A DNA stretch of 39,960 bases from UBA4742 sp002403895 (GTDB lineage: Bacteria; Actinomycetota; Acidimicrobiia; Acidimicrobiales; Acidimicrobilacustridaceae). The translations under genes and the position numbers were made by a program. Positions within the stretch are counted from its first letter, which is position 1; each line of letters opens with the position of its first letter. The DNA is taken from the NCBI GenBank assembly GCA_036823295.1, contig DAISGD010000032.1, forward strand, positions 1 through 39,960, written 5' to 3'. Positions 8,738-16,695 of this stretch are shown piece by piece. The notes below the pieces were generated by a model, which made no database searches, was not told the DNA's origin, and saw only the letters and a program-made list of their open reading frames with translations.

Positions 8738-9562
8738 ATGTTGAAGTCCCGCGCCATCACCGTCAGCTTCCGCTTCTACATCGGCCTCTCTACGGCCGCG
8801 CTGTTCGGCGCGGTCGTGGCCGCCTTGTCCTCCAACGACAGTGACTCGCTGATCAACCGGGTCATCGGCCCGCTCAGCGTCGGCTGGAAGGGCAGCGTGG
8901 GCGACCACCTCGCCTACACCTTTCTTCTGGGTGTCGCCGTGGTCTCGGGCGTGATCGGGATCCTCCTCACCGCCTTCCGCGACGCCGACGCCACCGCGCT
9001 CGCCGAGGTCGCTCACACCGACACCGCCCCGCTCACCCGGGCGCCGATCGGGGCCAGCTACTGGCCGGTCATCGCCGCCTTCAGCGTGGCTGTCGTCCTC
9101 ATCGGTCTGGCCATCAGCAGCAAGGGTTTTGCCTTGGCTGGCGCAGGCCTGCTGGCCGCCGCCTTCGTCGTGTGGACGCTGCGTTCCTGGGCCGAGCGGG
9201 CCACCGGCGACGATCGCGTCAACCTCGAGCTGTACCAGCAGCTGATCGAGCCGCTCCGCGTGCCGGTCTTGGCCCTGTTGCTGGTGGCCGTCATGGTCAT
9301 CGGGTTCTCACGAGTGCTGCTCACGCTGCCCACCAAGAACAGCTCGGTCGTCGTGTTCGCCCTGCTCGGCGTGATGGTCCTGGTTGGATCGATCGCCATC
9401 GCCATCAAGCCCCGCATCTCCAAGACCGCCACGGTGCTGGTCCTGTTCGTGCTCGGGTTGCTCATCATCCTCGGCGGCATCGTCGCGGCGGTCAAGGGAC
9501 CACGCGAGTTCGGGCTCCACCAGGAGCCGGGGCGGGAACAGCCCGCTGGTGAGGGAAGCTGA
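8738..9562 (+). CDS. Seven-TM membrane protein of the oxidase cluster, function unknown
   Basis: A 274-residue protein with about seven TM segments (near residues 12-31, 56-79, 107-127, 130-150, 172-195, 200-222 and 226-248). I do not recognise a named family. The middle (GASYWPVIAAFSVAVVLIGL, then an AAAFVVWTLRSWAE helix) resembles the C-terminal extension of CtaD in this window (SPSYWPILAAFTLPIIAYGL, then AAIYGWALEPPHD), so it may contain a subunit IV-like hairpin. The C-terminal tail is hydrophilic (EFGLHQEPGRE). It starts 6 bases after the III-like gene and its stop overlaps an ATG at 9562 just before ctaC, so it is coupled to both. Inferred: third component of the cofactor-less module, or a bridge between that module and the oxidase. 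Confidence 0.75.
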   Translation: MLKSRAITVSFRFYIGLSTAALFGAVVAALSSNDSDSLINRVIGPLSVGWKGSVGDHLAYTFLLGVAVVSGVIGILLTAFRDADATALAEVAHTDTAPLTRAPIGASYWPVIAAFSVAVVLIGLAISSKGFALAGAGLLAAAFVVWTLRSWAERATGDDRVNLELYQQLIEPLRVPVLALLLVAVMVIGFSRVLLTLPTKNSSVVVFALLGVMVLVGSIAIAIKPRISKTATVLVLFVLGLLIILGGIVAAVKGPREFGLHQEPGREQPAGEGS

Positions 9563-9582
9563 TGGCCCCTCAAGGAGACCCC

Positions 9583-10863
9583 ATGTCCTCGTCGCCTACC
9601 CGTAGGCGGATCGCCAGATTTCTGGCCGGCGTCATCGTCATCGTCATCGCCGCACTGTTCGTGGCCATGGTGCTGGCGGCCATCTTCGGCAACGCCGGTC
9701 ACCAGCTGACGACGCTCAGCCCCAAGGGCGAGTGGTCCGACAAGATCCAGAAGCTGGTCATCGGGGTGTTCGGCCTGGGCCTCCTCATCGGCGTGATCGT
9801 CATGGTCGTCATCGGCTTCATCGCCTGGCGCTTCCGGGACAAGGGCGATGTCGAGACCGAGGACCACATGCCTGAGCAGGTGCACGGCCGCACCGCCTGG
9901 GAGATCGGCTGGACCGCGCTGCCCGCCCTCATCTTGTTGGTGGTTGGTGTCTTCACCGTGCTCACCCTGGTCCAGCTCAACCAGCCCGACCCGAAAGCGC
10001 TGCACGTCGAGGTGTACGGCCAGCAGTGGTGGTGGGGCTACCACTACGACCTCAACAACGACGGCACCTACACCGGCACCGGAGATCTCACCACCGCCAC
10101 GGAGCTGGTGATCCCGGTCAACACCCAGGTCGAGCTGTCGATCACGTCCAACGACGTCATCCACAGCTTTTGGATCCCTGCCCTCAACGGCAAGCGCGAC
10201 GCGGTGCCCGGACAGCACCACCCCTGGAAGCTGGAGGCCAACCAGATCGGCGTGTATCGGGGTCAGTGCACGGAGTTCTGCGGGCTCTCCCACGCCAACA
10301 TGCGCATGATCGTGCGGGTCGTGTCCCAAGAGGACTACGACGCCTGGGTGAAGAACCAGCTGAAGCCGGCGGTCGAGCCGGCCAAGGGCTCGGAGGCCGA
10401 GGCGGGCAAGGCCCTCTTCCTGGGCCAGCTGTGCTCGTCGTGCCACCTGATCAACGGCGTCAACGACGCCAAGGTCGCCGACCCGGACAAGGGCGTGAAG
10501 TCGCTGCTCGTCTCCGGTGTGGCGCCCAACCTCACTCACTTCGGCACCCGAGGAACGTTCATCGGCTCCATCCAGAACCTGTACTCACCGAGCAGTTCGT
10601 CCGACCCGAACCTGCCCGCCACTCCGAAGGAAACGGCTGATCCGGCGTTGATGGGTAATCCGAGTAAGGCGTTGTTCGGGCTGGACCCCGCGCCGTTCTA
10701 CCTCAACAAGCCGACGCTTGCGTCCTGGCTACGCAACCCGGAGAAGCTGAAGCCGGCGGCCAACACGCCCAACGCTCAGGGCCAGTACCGGGGTATGCCC
10801 AATCTCGGCCTCAGCGAATCCCAGATCGACGATCTCGTCGCCTACCTGAGCACGCTCAAGTGA
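9583..10863 (+). CDS. ctaC: Cytochrome c oxidase subunit II with fused C-terminal cytochrome c (caa3 type)
   Basis: A 426-residue protein. Three hydrophobic segments lead into the CuA cupredoxin domain: YGQQWWWGYHY is the aromatic electron-entry patch, HSFWIPALNGKRDAVPG supplies the first CuA His, and CTEFCGLSHANM gives the two Cys, the Glu, the second His and the Met. A cytochrome c domain follows with the heme motif CSSCH and a probable Met ligand in RGMPNLGLSE; it carries an insertion of about 60 residues between them. The fusion means the enzyme brings its own cytochrome c. The ATG at 9583 is chosen over the ATG at 9562 because AAGGAG lies 6 bases upstream. It is upstream of ctaD in the same operon. 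Confidence 0.93.
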   Translation: MSSSPTRRRIARFLAGVIVIVIAALFVAMVLAAIFGNAGHQLTTLSPKGEWSDKIQKLVIGVFGLGLLIGVIVMVVIGFIAWRFRDKGDVETEDHMPEQVHGRTAWEIGWTALPALILLVVGVFTVLTLVQLNQPDPKALHVEVYGQQWWWGYHYDLNNDGTYTGTGDLTTATELVIPVNTQVELSITSNDVIHSFWIPALNGKRDAVPGQHHPWKLEANQIGVYRGQCTEFCGLSHANMRMIVRVVSQEDYDAWVKNQLKPAVEPAKGSEAEAGKALFLGQLCSSCHLINGVNDAKVADPDKGVKSLLVSGVAPNLTHFGTRGTFIGSIQNLYSPSSSSDPNLPATPKETADPALMGNPSKALFGLDPAPFYLNKPTLASWLRNPEKLKPAANTPNAQGQYRGMPNLGLSESQIDDLVAYLSTLK

Positions 10864-10911
10864 TCACTCCCCCCGTCGTCACGGCACGCCTTCCCGTCAT
10901 GGAGCCCGCAC

Positions 10912-12954
10912 ATGGCACTCATTGAACCCGGCCCCCTCGCCCTCCCTTCTGGCGACCAGCCGAACGACTTCAACCCGCTCGGGGTGTTGTCGCGGCCGGT
11001 GAAACCCAAGGCCGCCTGGCGCCAGTGGCTATTCACCGTCGATCACAAGAAGATCGGCATCATGTACGGCGCCGTCGCCATGTTCTTCTTCATCATCGGC
11101 GGCTCCGAGGCATTGCTCATCCGCGCCCAGCTGTGGGCCCCCCGGGGCAAGCTGCTGTCGGCCGAGCTCTACAACCAGGTCTTTACCATGCACGGCACCA
11201 CCATGGTCTTCCTGGTGGTCATGCCCATTGGTGCCGCCTTTGCCAACTACCTGATGCCCTTGCAGATCGGGGCCCGCGACGTCGCCTTCCCCCGCATCAA
11301 CGCCTTCAGCTTCTGGTCCTTCGTGGGCGGTGGTCTGTTCCTCAACTCGAGCTGGCTGTTCGGCGGTGGCCCTGATGGCGGCTGGTTCATGTACGCCCCG
11401 AACTCGGGCGTGCTGTTCTCGCCCGGCCACGGCATCGACTTCTGGAACTTGGCCCTCATCATCACCGGTATCGCCTCGCTGACCGGTGCGGTGAACCTGA
11501 TCGTGACCGTGCTCAACATGCGCTGCCCGGGCATGAGCCTCATGCGCATGCCGGTGTTCACCTGGATGACCCTGGTCACGCAGTTCCTGTTGCTGTTCGC
11601 TATTCCGGTGCTGACCGCAGCGCAGTTCCTGCTGATGTTCGACCGGCTCTTCCGGGCCAACTTCTTCAACGTGAAGCTGGGGGGCAATCCCCTGTTGTGG
11701 GAGCACCTGTTCTGGGTGTTCGGCCATCCCGAGGTCTACCTGATGATCCTGCCCGCCTTCGGGCTCGTGTCGGAGATGCTGCCGGTGTTTTCCCGCAAGC
11801 CGATCTTCGGCTACCCGTTCATCGTGTTCTCGGGGGTGGCCATCGGCTTCATGGGCTGGGGCGTGTGGGCCCACCACATGTTCGTGTCGGGCATCGGCCC
11901 CATCTCGGTGACGACCTTCGCGCTCACCACCATGTTCATTGCCGTGCCCACCGGGGTGAAGATCCTGAACTGGACGGCCACCATGTGGGGCGGCAAGTTG
12001 AAGTTCACCACCCCGATGTTGTTCTCCATAGGCCTGGTCACCATGTTCACCATCGGTGGCCTCTCGGGCGTCACCCACTCCGTTGCCCCGGCCGACACGC
12101 AGCAGACCGACACCTACTACATCGTCGCCCACTTCCACTACGTGCTGTTCGGTGGCGCATTCCTGGGCTTCATGGGCGGGCTGTACTTCTACTGGCCCAA
12201 GTTGTTCGGCCACATGCTGAACGAGAGCTTGGGCAAAGCCAACTTCTGGCTCATGCTGCTCGGCTTCAACCTGACGTTCGGTCCGATGCACATCCTCGGC
12301 CTGCAGGGCATGTCCCGACGCATCTACACCTACGACGCCGGCTACGGCTTCGAGATCTGGAACAAGATCGCCACCATCGGTGCCTTTACCCTGGCCAGCA
12401 GCGTGGCGCTGTTCCTGTTCAACGTGTTCTACAGCCGGGCCAAGGCCAAGCACCTGCCCAACCCGGGCCCGGACCCGTGGGATGCCCGCACCATCGAGTG
12501 GATGATCCCGTCGCCGGTGCCGGAGTACAACTTCGACCCGGTCCCCACCGTGACCCGGTTGGACGACTTTTGGTACCGCAAGTACGCCGAGACACCTGAC
12601 CACCGCCTCGAGCGGGTCCACACCATCGAAGAGGTGGCCCAACCGGGCGGAGCCGTCGGCGTCCATTTGCCGTCGCCGTCCTACTGGCCCATCCTGGCCG
12701 CCTTCACGCTGCCCATCATCGCCTATGGGCTCATCTACAGCCTGTGGCTGTGCCTTCTCGGCGGAGTGGTGCTGGTGGCTGCCATCTACGGCTGGGCGCT
12801 GGAGCCGCCGCACGATCCGGGCGGCGATGACGGTGACCACCATGGTCCCGACGACGAGTCGAGTGCCGAGACGCCCTCGGCCTCCGCCTCCGCCTCTGCC
12901 GATGCCGATGCAACGGTGGCCGAAGACGAGCGAGAGGTAGAGACCGTTGGCTGA
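10912..12954 (+). CDS. ctaD: Cytochrome c oxidase subunit I, catalytic, with C-terminal extension
   Basis: A 680-residue catalytic subunit reducing oxygen to water with proton pumping. All ligands are present: His94 (FTMHGTTM) and His409 for heme a with His407 for heme a3, and His272, His321 and His322 for CuB; the cross-linked Tyr is Tyr276 in GHPEVY. The D-channel Asp123, Glu274 and the K-channel Lys350 (PTGVK) mark a type A oxidase. After about residue 560 there is an extension with two more TM segments (SYWPILAAFTLPIIAYGL and onward) and a low-complexity acidic, Ser/Ala-rich tail. GGAG lies about 7 bases before the ATG. The 3' end overlaps ctaE by 8 bases. Confidence 0.96.
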   Translation: MALIEPGPLALPSGDQPNDFNPLGVLSRPVKPKAAWRQWLFTVDHKKIGIMYGAVAMFFFIIGGSEALLIRAQLWAPRGKLLSAELYNQVFTMHGTTMVFLVVMPIGAAFANYLMPLQIGARDVAFPRINAFSFWSFVGGGLFLNSSWLFGGGPDGGWFMYAPNSGVLFSPGHGIDFWNLALIITGIASLTGAVNLIVTVLNMRCPGMSLMRMPVFTWMTLVTQFLLLFAIPVLTAAQFLLMFDRLFRANFFNVKLGGNPLLWEHLFWVFGHPEVYLMILPAFGLVSEMLPVFSRKPIFGYPFIVFSGVAIGFMGWGVWAHHMFVSGIGPISVTTFALTTMFIAVPTGVKILNWTATMWGGKLKFTTPMLFSIGLVTMFTIGGLSGVTHSVAPADTQQTDTYYIVAHFHYVLFGGAFLGFMGGLYFYWPKLFGHMLNESLGKANFWLMLLGFNLTFGPMHILGLQGMSRRIYTYDAGYGFEIWNKIATIGAFTLASSVALFLFNVFYSRAKAKHLPNPGPDPWDARTIEWMIPSPVPEYNFDPVPTVTRLDDFWYRKYAETPDHRLERVHTIEEVAQPGGAVGVHLPSPSYWPILAAFTLPIIAYGLIYSLWLCLLGGVVLVAAIYGWALEPPHDPGGDDGDHHGPDDESSAETPSASASASADADATVAEDEREVETVG

Positions 12955-13573
12955 CGCCGCCGTGGCCGACCCCGACGAGGTCGCTTCCCACGCTCGCATC
13001 GAGCACGACACCAACACCGGCATCTCCAACACGAAGTTGGGGATGTGGCTGTTCCTGGCGTCGGAGTGCTTGCTGTTCGGTGGCCTGATCACCACCTACC
13101 TGCTGTACAAGACCCCGCTCACCGCCGAGCAGGGGCCGGCGCCCAAGCAGGTCTACGACATCCCCTTCACCTCGGTCAGCTCGTTCGTGCTGCTCATGAG
13201 CTCGCTGACCATGGTGCTGGCCGTGTCCGCCATCGAGCGGGGCGATCATCACCGGTTACGCGTGTGGCTGGCGGCCACCGCGCTGCTGGGCGCCACCTTC
13301 ATCTCCGGGCAGATCTACGAGTTCACCGTGTTCAAGGGTGAGGGCATGGGCTACACCACCAGCCGCTCGTCCTCGGCCTTCTACACCTTGACCGGCTTCC
13401 ACGGTGTCCACGTGACGGTGGGCATCATCATGTTGGTCTCGCTGCTGTTGTTGTCCTTGCGGGGCAGGATCCCGGAGCACCGCTCCGAGACGGTCGAGAC
13501 GGTGGGCCTGTACTGGCACTTCGTCGACGTCGTGTGGATCGTCATCTTCGCCGTCGTCTACCTGATTCCCTAG
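12947..13573 (+). CDS. ctaE: Cytochrome c oxidase subunit III
   Basis: A 208-residue protein with five TM segments, as in actinobacterial CtaE. Diagnostic blocks are MWLFLASECLLFGGLI with the conserved Glu, GQIYEF, the FHGVHVTVG motif and GLYWHFVDVVWIVIF at the C-terminus. It stabilises subunit I and proton uptake. The start is a TTG at 12947 inside the end of ctaD, with GAGAGG about 11 bases upstream; no ATG or better GTG lies before the first helix. It is the functional counterpart of the degenerate copy at 8064-8731. Confidence 0.94.
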   Translation: MADAAVADPDEVASHARIEHDTNTGISNTKLGMWLFLASECLLFGGLITTYLLYKTPLTAEQGPAPKQVYDIPFTSVSSFVLLMSSLTMVLAVSAIERGDHHRLRVWLAATALLGATFISGQIYEFTVFKGEGMGYTTSRSSSAFYTLTGFHGVHVTVGIIMLVSLLLLSLRGRIPEHRSETVETVGLYWHFVDVVWIVIFAVVYLIP

Positions 13574-13584
13574 GAGCACCCACC

Positions 13585-13962
13585 ATGGAGACCCAGAGCG
13601 TCGAGCCCGACCGATCCCAGACGATCTCCACCGGCTTCCTCGACGGCGCGCGCCGCAACTACCCGCGCGAGGTCGAGTACGTCCTCGTGGCCCTGGGCCT
13701 CGCCCTCCTCACCGGCCTCGAGATCGCCACCTACGCCGCGCCGAGGTTCCCGCTGTGGCACTGGGACGACAGGGTCGGCCTGGTCATGTTCCTCCTGCTC
13801 CTCATGGCCATCAAGTTCTGGACGGTCGCCTACTTCTTCATGCACCTGAAGTTCGACAAGCCCATCTTGACCAGGGTCTTCTACACCGGGCTGTTCCTGG
13901 CCATCAGCGTGTACGTGGCGGTCCTGGCCATGGTGCACGGGTTCATCGCCGGTCAACACTGA
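13585..13962 (+). CDS. Cytochrome c oxidase subunit IV (prokaryotic CyoD/COX4-like)
   Basis: A 125-residue protein with three TM segments. The block FLLLLMAIKFWTVAYFFMHLKFD is typical of the prokaryotic subunit IV family, and the hydrophilic N-terminus NYPREVEYVLVALGLALLT is usual for it. It is an accessory subunit that supports assembly of the oxidase. The ATG at 13585 has GGAG 8 bases upstream, 11 bases after ctaE. The ctaG start follows 4 bases after its stop. Confidence 0.88.
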   Translation: METQSVEPDRSQTISTGFLDGARRNYPREVEYVLVALGLALLTGLEIATYAAPRFPLWHWDDRVGLVMFLLLLMAIKFWTVAYFFMHLKFDKPILTRVFYTGLFLAISVYVAVLAMVHGFIAGQH

Positions 13963-13966
13963 TGCC

Positions 13967-14848
13967 ATGAGCCTCCTTGCGACCGCCGATCCGATCTGGA
14001 ACTGGCGGCCGCACCTGGAGGTCTGGGTGCTGGTGGTCGGCGTGATCGGGCTGCGGGTCTACGCCCAGCGGGTGATCGGACCCAAGGTGGTTCCTCCGGG
14101 GACCAAGGCCTTCACCACCCGCCAGACGGTGGCCTTCATCGGTGGGGTGGTCCTCCTGTGGATCGCGTCGGACTGGCCGCTGCACGACATTGCCGAGCAG
14201 CGGCTCTATTCGGCCCACATGTTCCAGCACCTGGTGCTGACCATGATGGTGCCGCCACTGTTCTGGCTGGCGACCCCCGAGTGGCTGGCCCGGCTCATCG
14301 TGTCCGCCGACGGCAGGGGCTGGCAGGTGCTGGAACGGCTGGCCAAGCCGCTGGTCGCCTACCTCCTGTTCAACCTTCCGAACCTGCTGAGCCACTGGCA
14401 GGGGATCGTGACCCTGGCCGTGCACAACGGGCCGTTCCACTTCTCGGTGCACTTCGTGCTGGTGGTGACCGCGTTCATCATGTGGATTCCGGTGGTGGGG
14501 CCGTGGAAGGAGCTCCGACTCACGCTCCCCGGTCAGATGGTTTACCTGTTCGCCATGTCCATCTTCCCGACGCTGCCGGCGGCCTGGCTGGCCAACTCCG
14601 ACAGCGTGATCTACACGGTGTACGACCACGACCCCCGACTGTGGGGCATCAGCGCCCTCGACGACCAGGTGGCGGCCGGGCTCATCATGAAGCTGGCCGA
14701 GGTGGCGTACCTGTGGGTGATCATCACCGCCAAGTTCTTCATCTGGGCCAGCCGCCATCTCGAGGCAGACCGCCAGGGCATCATCGACGTGGACGAACGC
14801 GCCCTCATGGACCGGGGGCCCCAGAGGCGCCCCCAGCAGGTGCCTTGA
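13967..14848 (+). CDS. ctaG: Cytochrome c oxidase assembly protein, caa3_CtaG family
   Basis: A 293-residue integral membrane protein with about seven TM segments. The family motif QRLYSAHMFQHLVLTMMVPP carries the conserved His residues thought to handle copper, followed by LNPPLF-like and HWQGI blocks (here NLLSHWQGIVTLAVHN). Members of this family are needed to build the CuB or CuA site of caa3 oxidases. It closes the oxidase operon, 4 bases after subunit IV. The C-terminal tail is Arg/Gln-rich and cytoplasmic. It converges on the ABC transporter genes. Confidence 0.9.
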   Translation: MSLLATADPIWNWRPHLEVWVLVVGVIGLRVYAQRVIGPKVVPPGTKAFTTRQTVAFIGGVVLLWIASDWPLHDIAEQRLYSAHMFQHLVLTMMVPPLFWLATPEWLARLIVSADGRGWQVLERLAKPLVAYLLFNLPNLLSHWQGIVTLAVHNGPFHFSVHFVLVVTAFIMWIPVVGPWKELRLTLPGQMVYLFAMSIFPTLPAAWLANSDSVIYTVYDHDPRLWGISALDDQVAAGLIMKLAEVAYLWVIITAKFFIWASRHLEADRQGIIDVDERALMDRGPQRRPQQVP

Positions 14849-14861
14849 CCTTGCCCCCGAG

Positions 14862-14896
14862 CGCGCCACCGTGACGTGCGGCGCCGGGTGGGCGCG
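14862..14896. terminator. Hairpin between convergent ctaG and ABC permease genes
   Basis: CGCGCCACC (14862-14870) can pair with GGTGGGCGCG (14887-14896) with one bulged base and a 16-base loop. It lies exactly between two convergent operons, so a bidirectional terminator is likely. There is no T tract. Confidence 0.45.
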
Positions 14897-15625
14897 TCAC
14901 TCCCAGCGGAAGAAGCGGGCGGCGAGGGCGGGAGCGGCGATGGCCCACACCGCGAGGACGATCCAGTCCCGGGCGACCGTGTCCACGCCGGCGGTGAACG
15001 CGGCGGCCATGACCTGACTCAGCGCCGCGGCCGGTAGCAACTCGGCCACGACCCGGATGGCGGTCGGGAGCTTGGTGAGGGGGATGATCATGCCCCCGAG
15101 CAGCAACAGGACCAGGTACAGGCCGTTGGCGGCGGCCAGGGTCACCGTGCCCCGCTGGGTTCCGGCCAGCAGCAGCCCGATGCCGGCAAAGGCGGCGGTG
15201 CCCAGCAGGTAGGCGGGGATCACCAGCGCCACCGTGCCGTCAGGATCCCAACCGAGAGCGAAGGCGGTGGGGACCAGCACCGCGACCTGGATGAGTTCCA
15301 CCACCAGCACCATGGTGATCTTGGCGGCGATCAGCCGGGGCCGCCCCAGCGGGGTGGAACCGAGACGCTTGAGCACGCCGTACTGGCGCTCGAAGCCGGT
15401 CCCGATGCCGAGGCTGACCATGGCGGTGGACATGACGGCCAGCGCCAGGATGCCGGGCGCCAGGAACTGCACGGAGTGGTCGACCCTGTCGGGTTTGGGC
15501 AGCACGTCGACGAGCGAGAAGAACACCAACAACAGCAGAGGGATGGCGACGCTGACCAGGAGTTGCTCTCCTTGGCGGAGGCTGAGCGCCAGCTCCATGC
15601 GGGTCTGGGCGAGGTAGGACCTCAT
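14897..15625 (-). CDS. ABC-2 type transporter permease
   Basis: A 242-residue protein with six hydrophobic segments and the ABC-2 layout. After the first helix (LLVSVAIPLLLLVFFSLVDV) comes an extracytoplasmic stretch, then FLAPGILALAVMSTAMVSLG and the cytoplasmic RQYGVLKRLGSTPLGRPRLI, which is typical of ABC-2 exporters that couple to the ATPase. Its start overlaps the ATPase stop by 4 bases. The substrate is unknown; such pairs export drugs, lipids or peptides. Confidence 0.87.
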   Translation of the reverse strand: MRSYLAQTRMELALSLRQGEQLLVSVAIPLLLLVFFSLVDVLPKPDRVDHSVQFLAPGILALAVMSTAMVSLGIGTGFERQYGVLKRLGSTPLGRPRLIAAKITMVLVVELIQVAVLVPTAFALGWDPDGTVALVIPAYLLGTAAFAGIGLLLAGTQRGTVTLAAANGLYLVLLLLGGMIIPLTKLPTAIRVVAELLPAAALSQVMAAAFTAGVDTVARDWIVLAVWAIAAPALAARFFRWE

Positions 15626-16617
15626 CGGGGCGCGGGGCGGGAGCGGCGTCCCCGGCGGGCACGGTCGGTCGTTGGATCCTGGCGGGGCGGCTCGGTCTGC
15701 ACGTTCTCGGTGAGGCGCAGGAACACGTCCTCCAGTCGCTGGCGCCCGGCCCGCAGATCGGCCAACGGCAGGTCATGCTCGGCCAGCCAGGCGGTGATGG
15801 CGGCGATGGTGACCGGGGTGGGGGCGCCGTCCACCCGGTACTCCCCGGGGGCCACCTCGACGACGACCAGACCCAGGTGCGTGGCGAGCCCCGCCGTGTC
15901 AAGGCCGGCGGCGGCACCGAAGCGGATCTCGTGGTGGTCGCCGTCGGCCATGAGCTCGGCCGGCGACCCCACGGCCAGGACTCGGCCGTGGTCGATGATG
16001 GCCACCTGATCAGCGAGCCTCTCGGCCTCGTCGAGATCATGGGTGGTGAGCAGGACGGTGACTCCCTGCTGACGCAGCTCGGCGATCACTCGACGGATGA
16101 GCTGGCGACCGCTCGGATCGATGCCGGCGGTGGGCTCGTCCAGGAAGGCGACCTGGGGCCGCCCCACCAGCGCCAGCGCCAACGAGAGCCGCTGCTGCTC
16201 GCCGCCCGACAGCGTGTTCCACGGGGATTGCCGGTGATCGGTCAGCCCGACCCGCTCGAGTAGTTCCTCGGGGTCGGCCGGGTCGTCGTAGTACGAAGCA
16301 AACAGGCGCAGCACCTCGTCGGGCCGTGCCCCGGTGTACACCCCGCCCTGCTGGAGCATCACGCCGATCTTGGTGGTGAGCTCGCCATGATCGGCGATGG
16401 GATCGAGACCCAGCACCCGGACCTGACCGGCGGCAGGCCGGCGGTAGCCCTCGAGGGTCTCGACGGTGGACGTCTTGCCGGCGCCGTTTGGCCCCAACAG
16501 GGCCAGCACCTGGCCGGGCTCCACCGTCAGGTTGATGCCGTCGACGGCAACCTGGTCGCCGTAGCGGATGGTGAGCTCGCGGACCTCGATGGCGGGACCG
16601 GGGTCAGAGCGAGGCAC
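15622..16617 (-). CDS. ABC transporter ATP-binding protein
   Basis: A 331-residue ATPase of the ABC-2 exporter class. Walker A is GPNGAGKTST (about 43-52), the Q-loop is in MLQQGGVYTG, the signature is LSGGEQQRLSLALAL, Walker B is VAFLDEPTAGID and the switch His is in LLTTHDLDEAE. A C-terminal extension of about 90 residues follows, as in CcmA/DrrA-like proteins, ending in an Arg/Pro-rich tail. The GTG start at 16617 is supported by TAGCGT (16624-16629 on this strand) 6 bases upstream, which suggests leaderless transcription. It is divergent from serS. Confidence 0.92.
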   Translation of the reverse strand: MPRSDPGPAIEVRELTIRYGDQVAVDGINLTVEPGQVLALLGPNGAGKTSTVETLEGYRRPAAGQVRVLGLDPIADHGELTTKIGVMLQQGGVYTGARPDEVLRLFASYYDDPADPEELLERVGLTDHRQSPWNTLSGGEQQRLSLALALVGRPQVAFLDEPTAGIDPSGRQLIRRVIAELRQQGVTVLLTTHDLDEAERLADQVAIIDHGRVLAVGSPAELMADGDHHEIRFGAAAGLDTAGLATHLGLVVVEVAPGEYRVDGAPTPVTIAAITAWLAEHDLPLADLRAGRQRLEDVFLRLTENVQTEPPRQDPTTDRARRGRRSRPAPR

Positions 16618-16695
16618 CAGCCGACGCTATCGCCGCGAGGGGTTCTCGCCCCAACCCGGTCGGGCGCCGCGGAGGGGCTTGCTACGTTGCTGGTC

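Noticed and set aside
11029..13095. Very long minus-strand ORF (688 codons) opposite ctaD and ctaE
   Set aside because: It lies exactly opposite well-conserved oxidase genes and is rich in His, Glu and Gly; such antisense ORFs are expected in GC-rich DNA. No domain is visible.
16387..16695. Long N-terminal extension of serS
   Set aside because: It would overlap the divergent ABC ATPase gene, and the ATG at 16696 gives the normal synthetase N-terminus with a -10 element 7 bases upstream.
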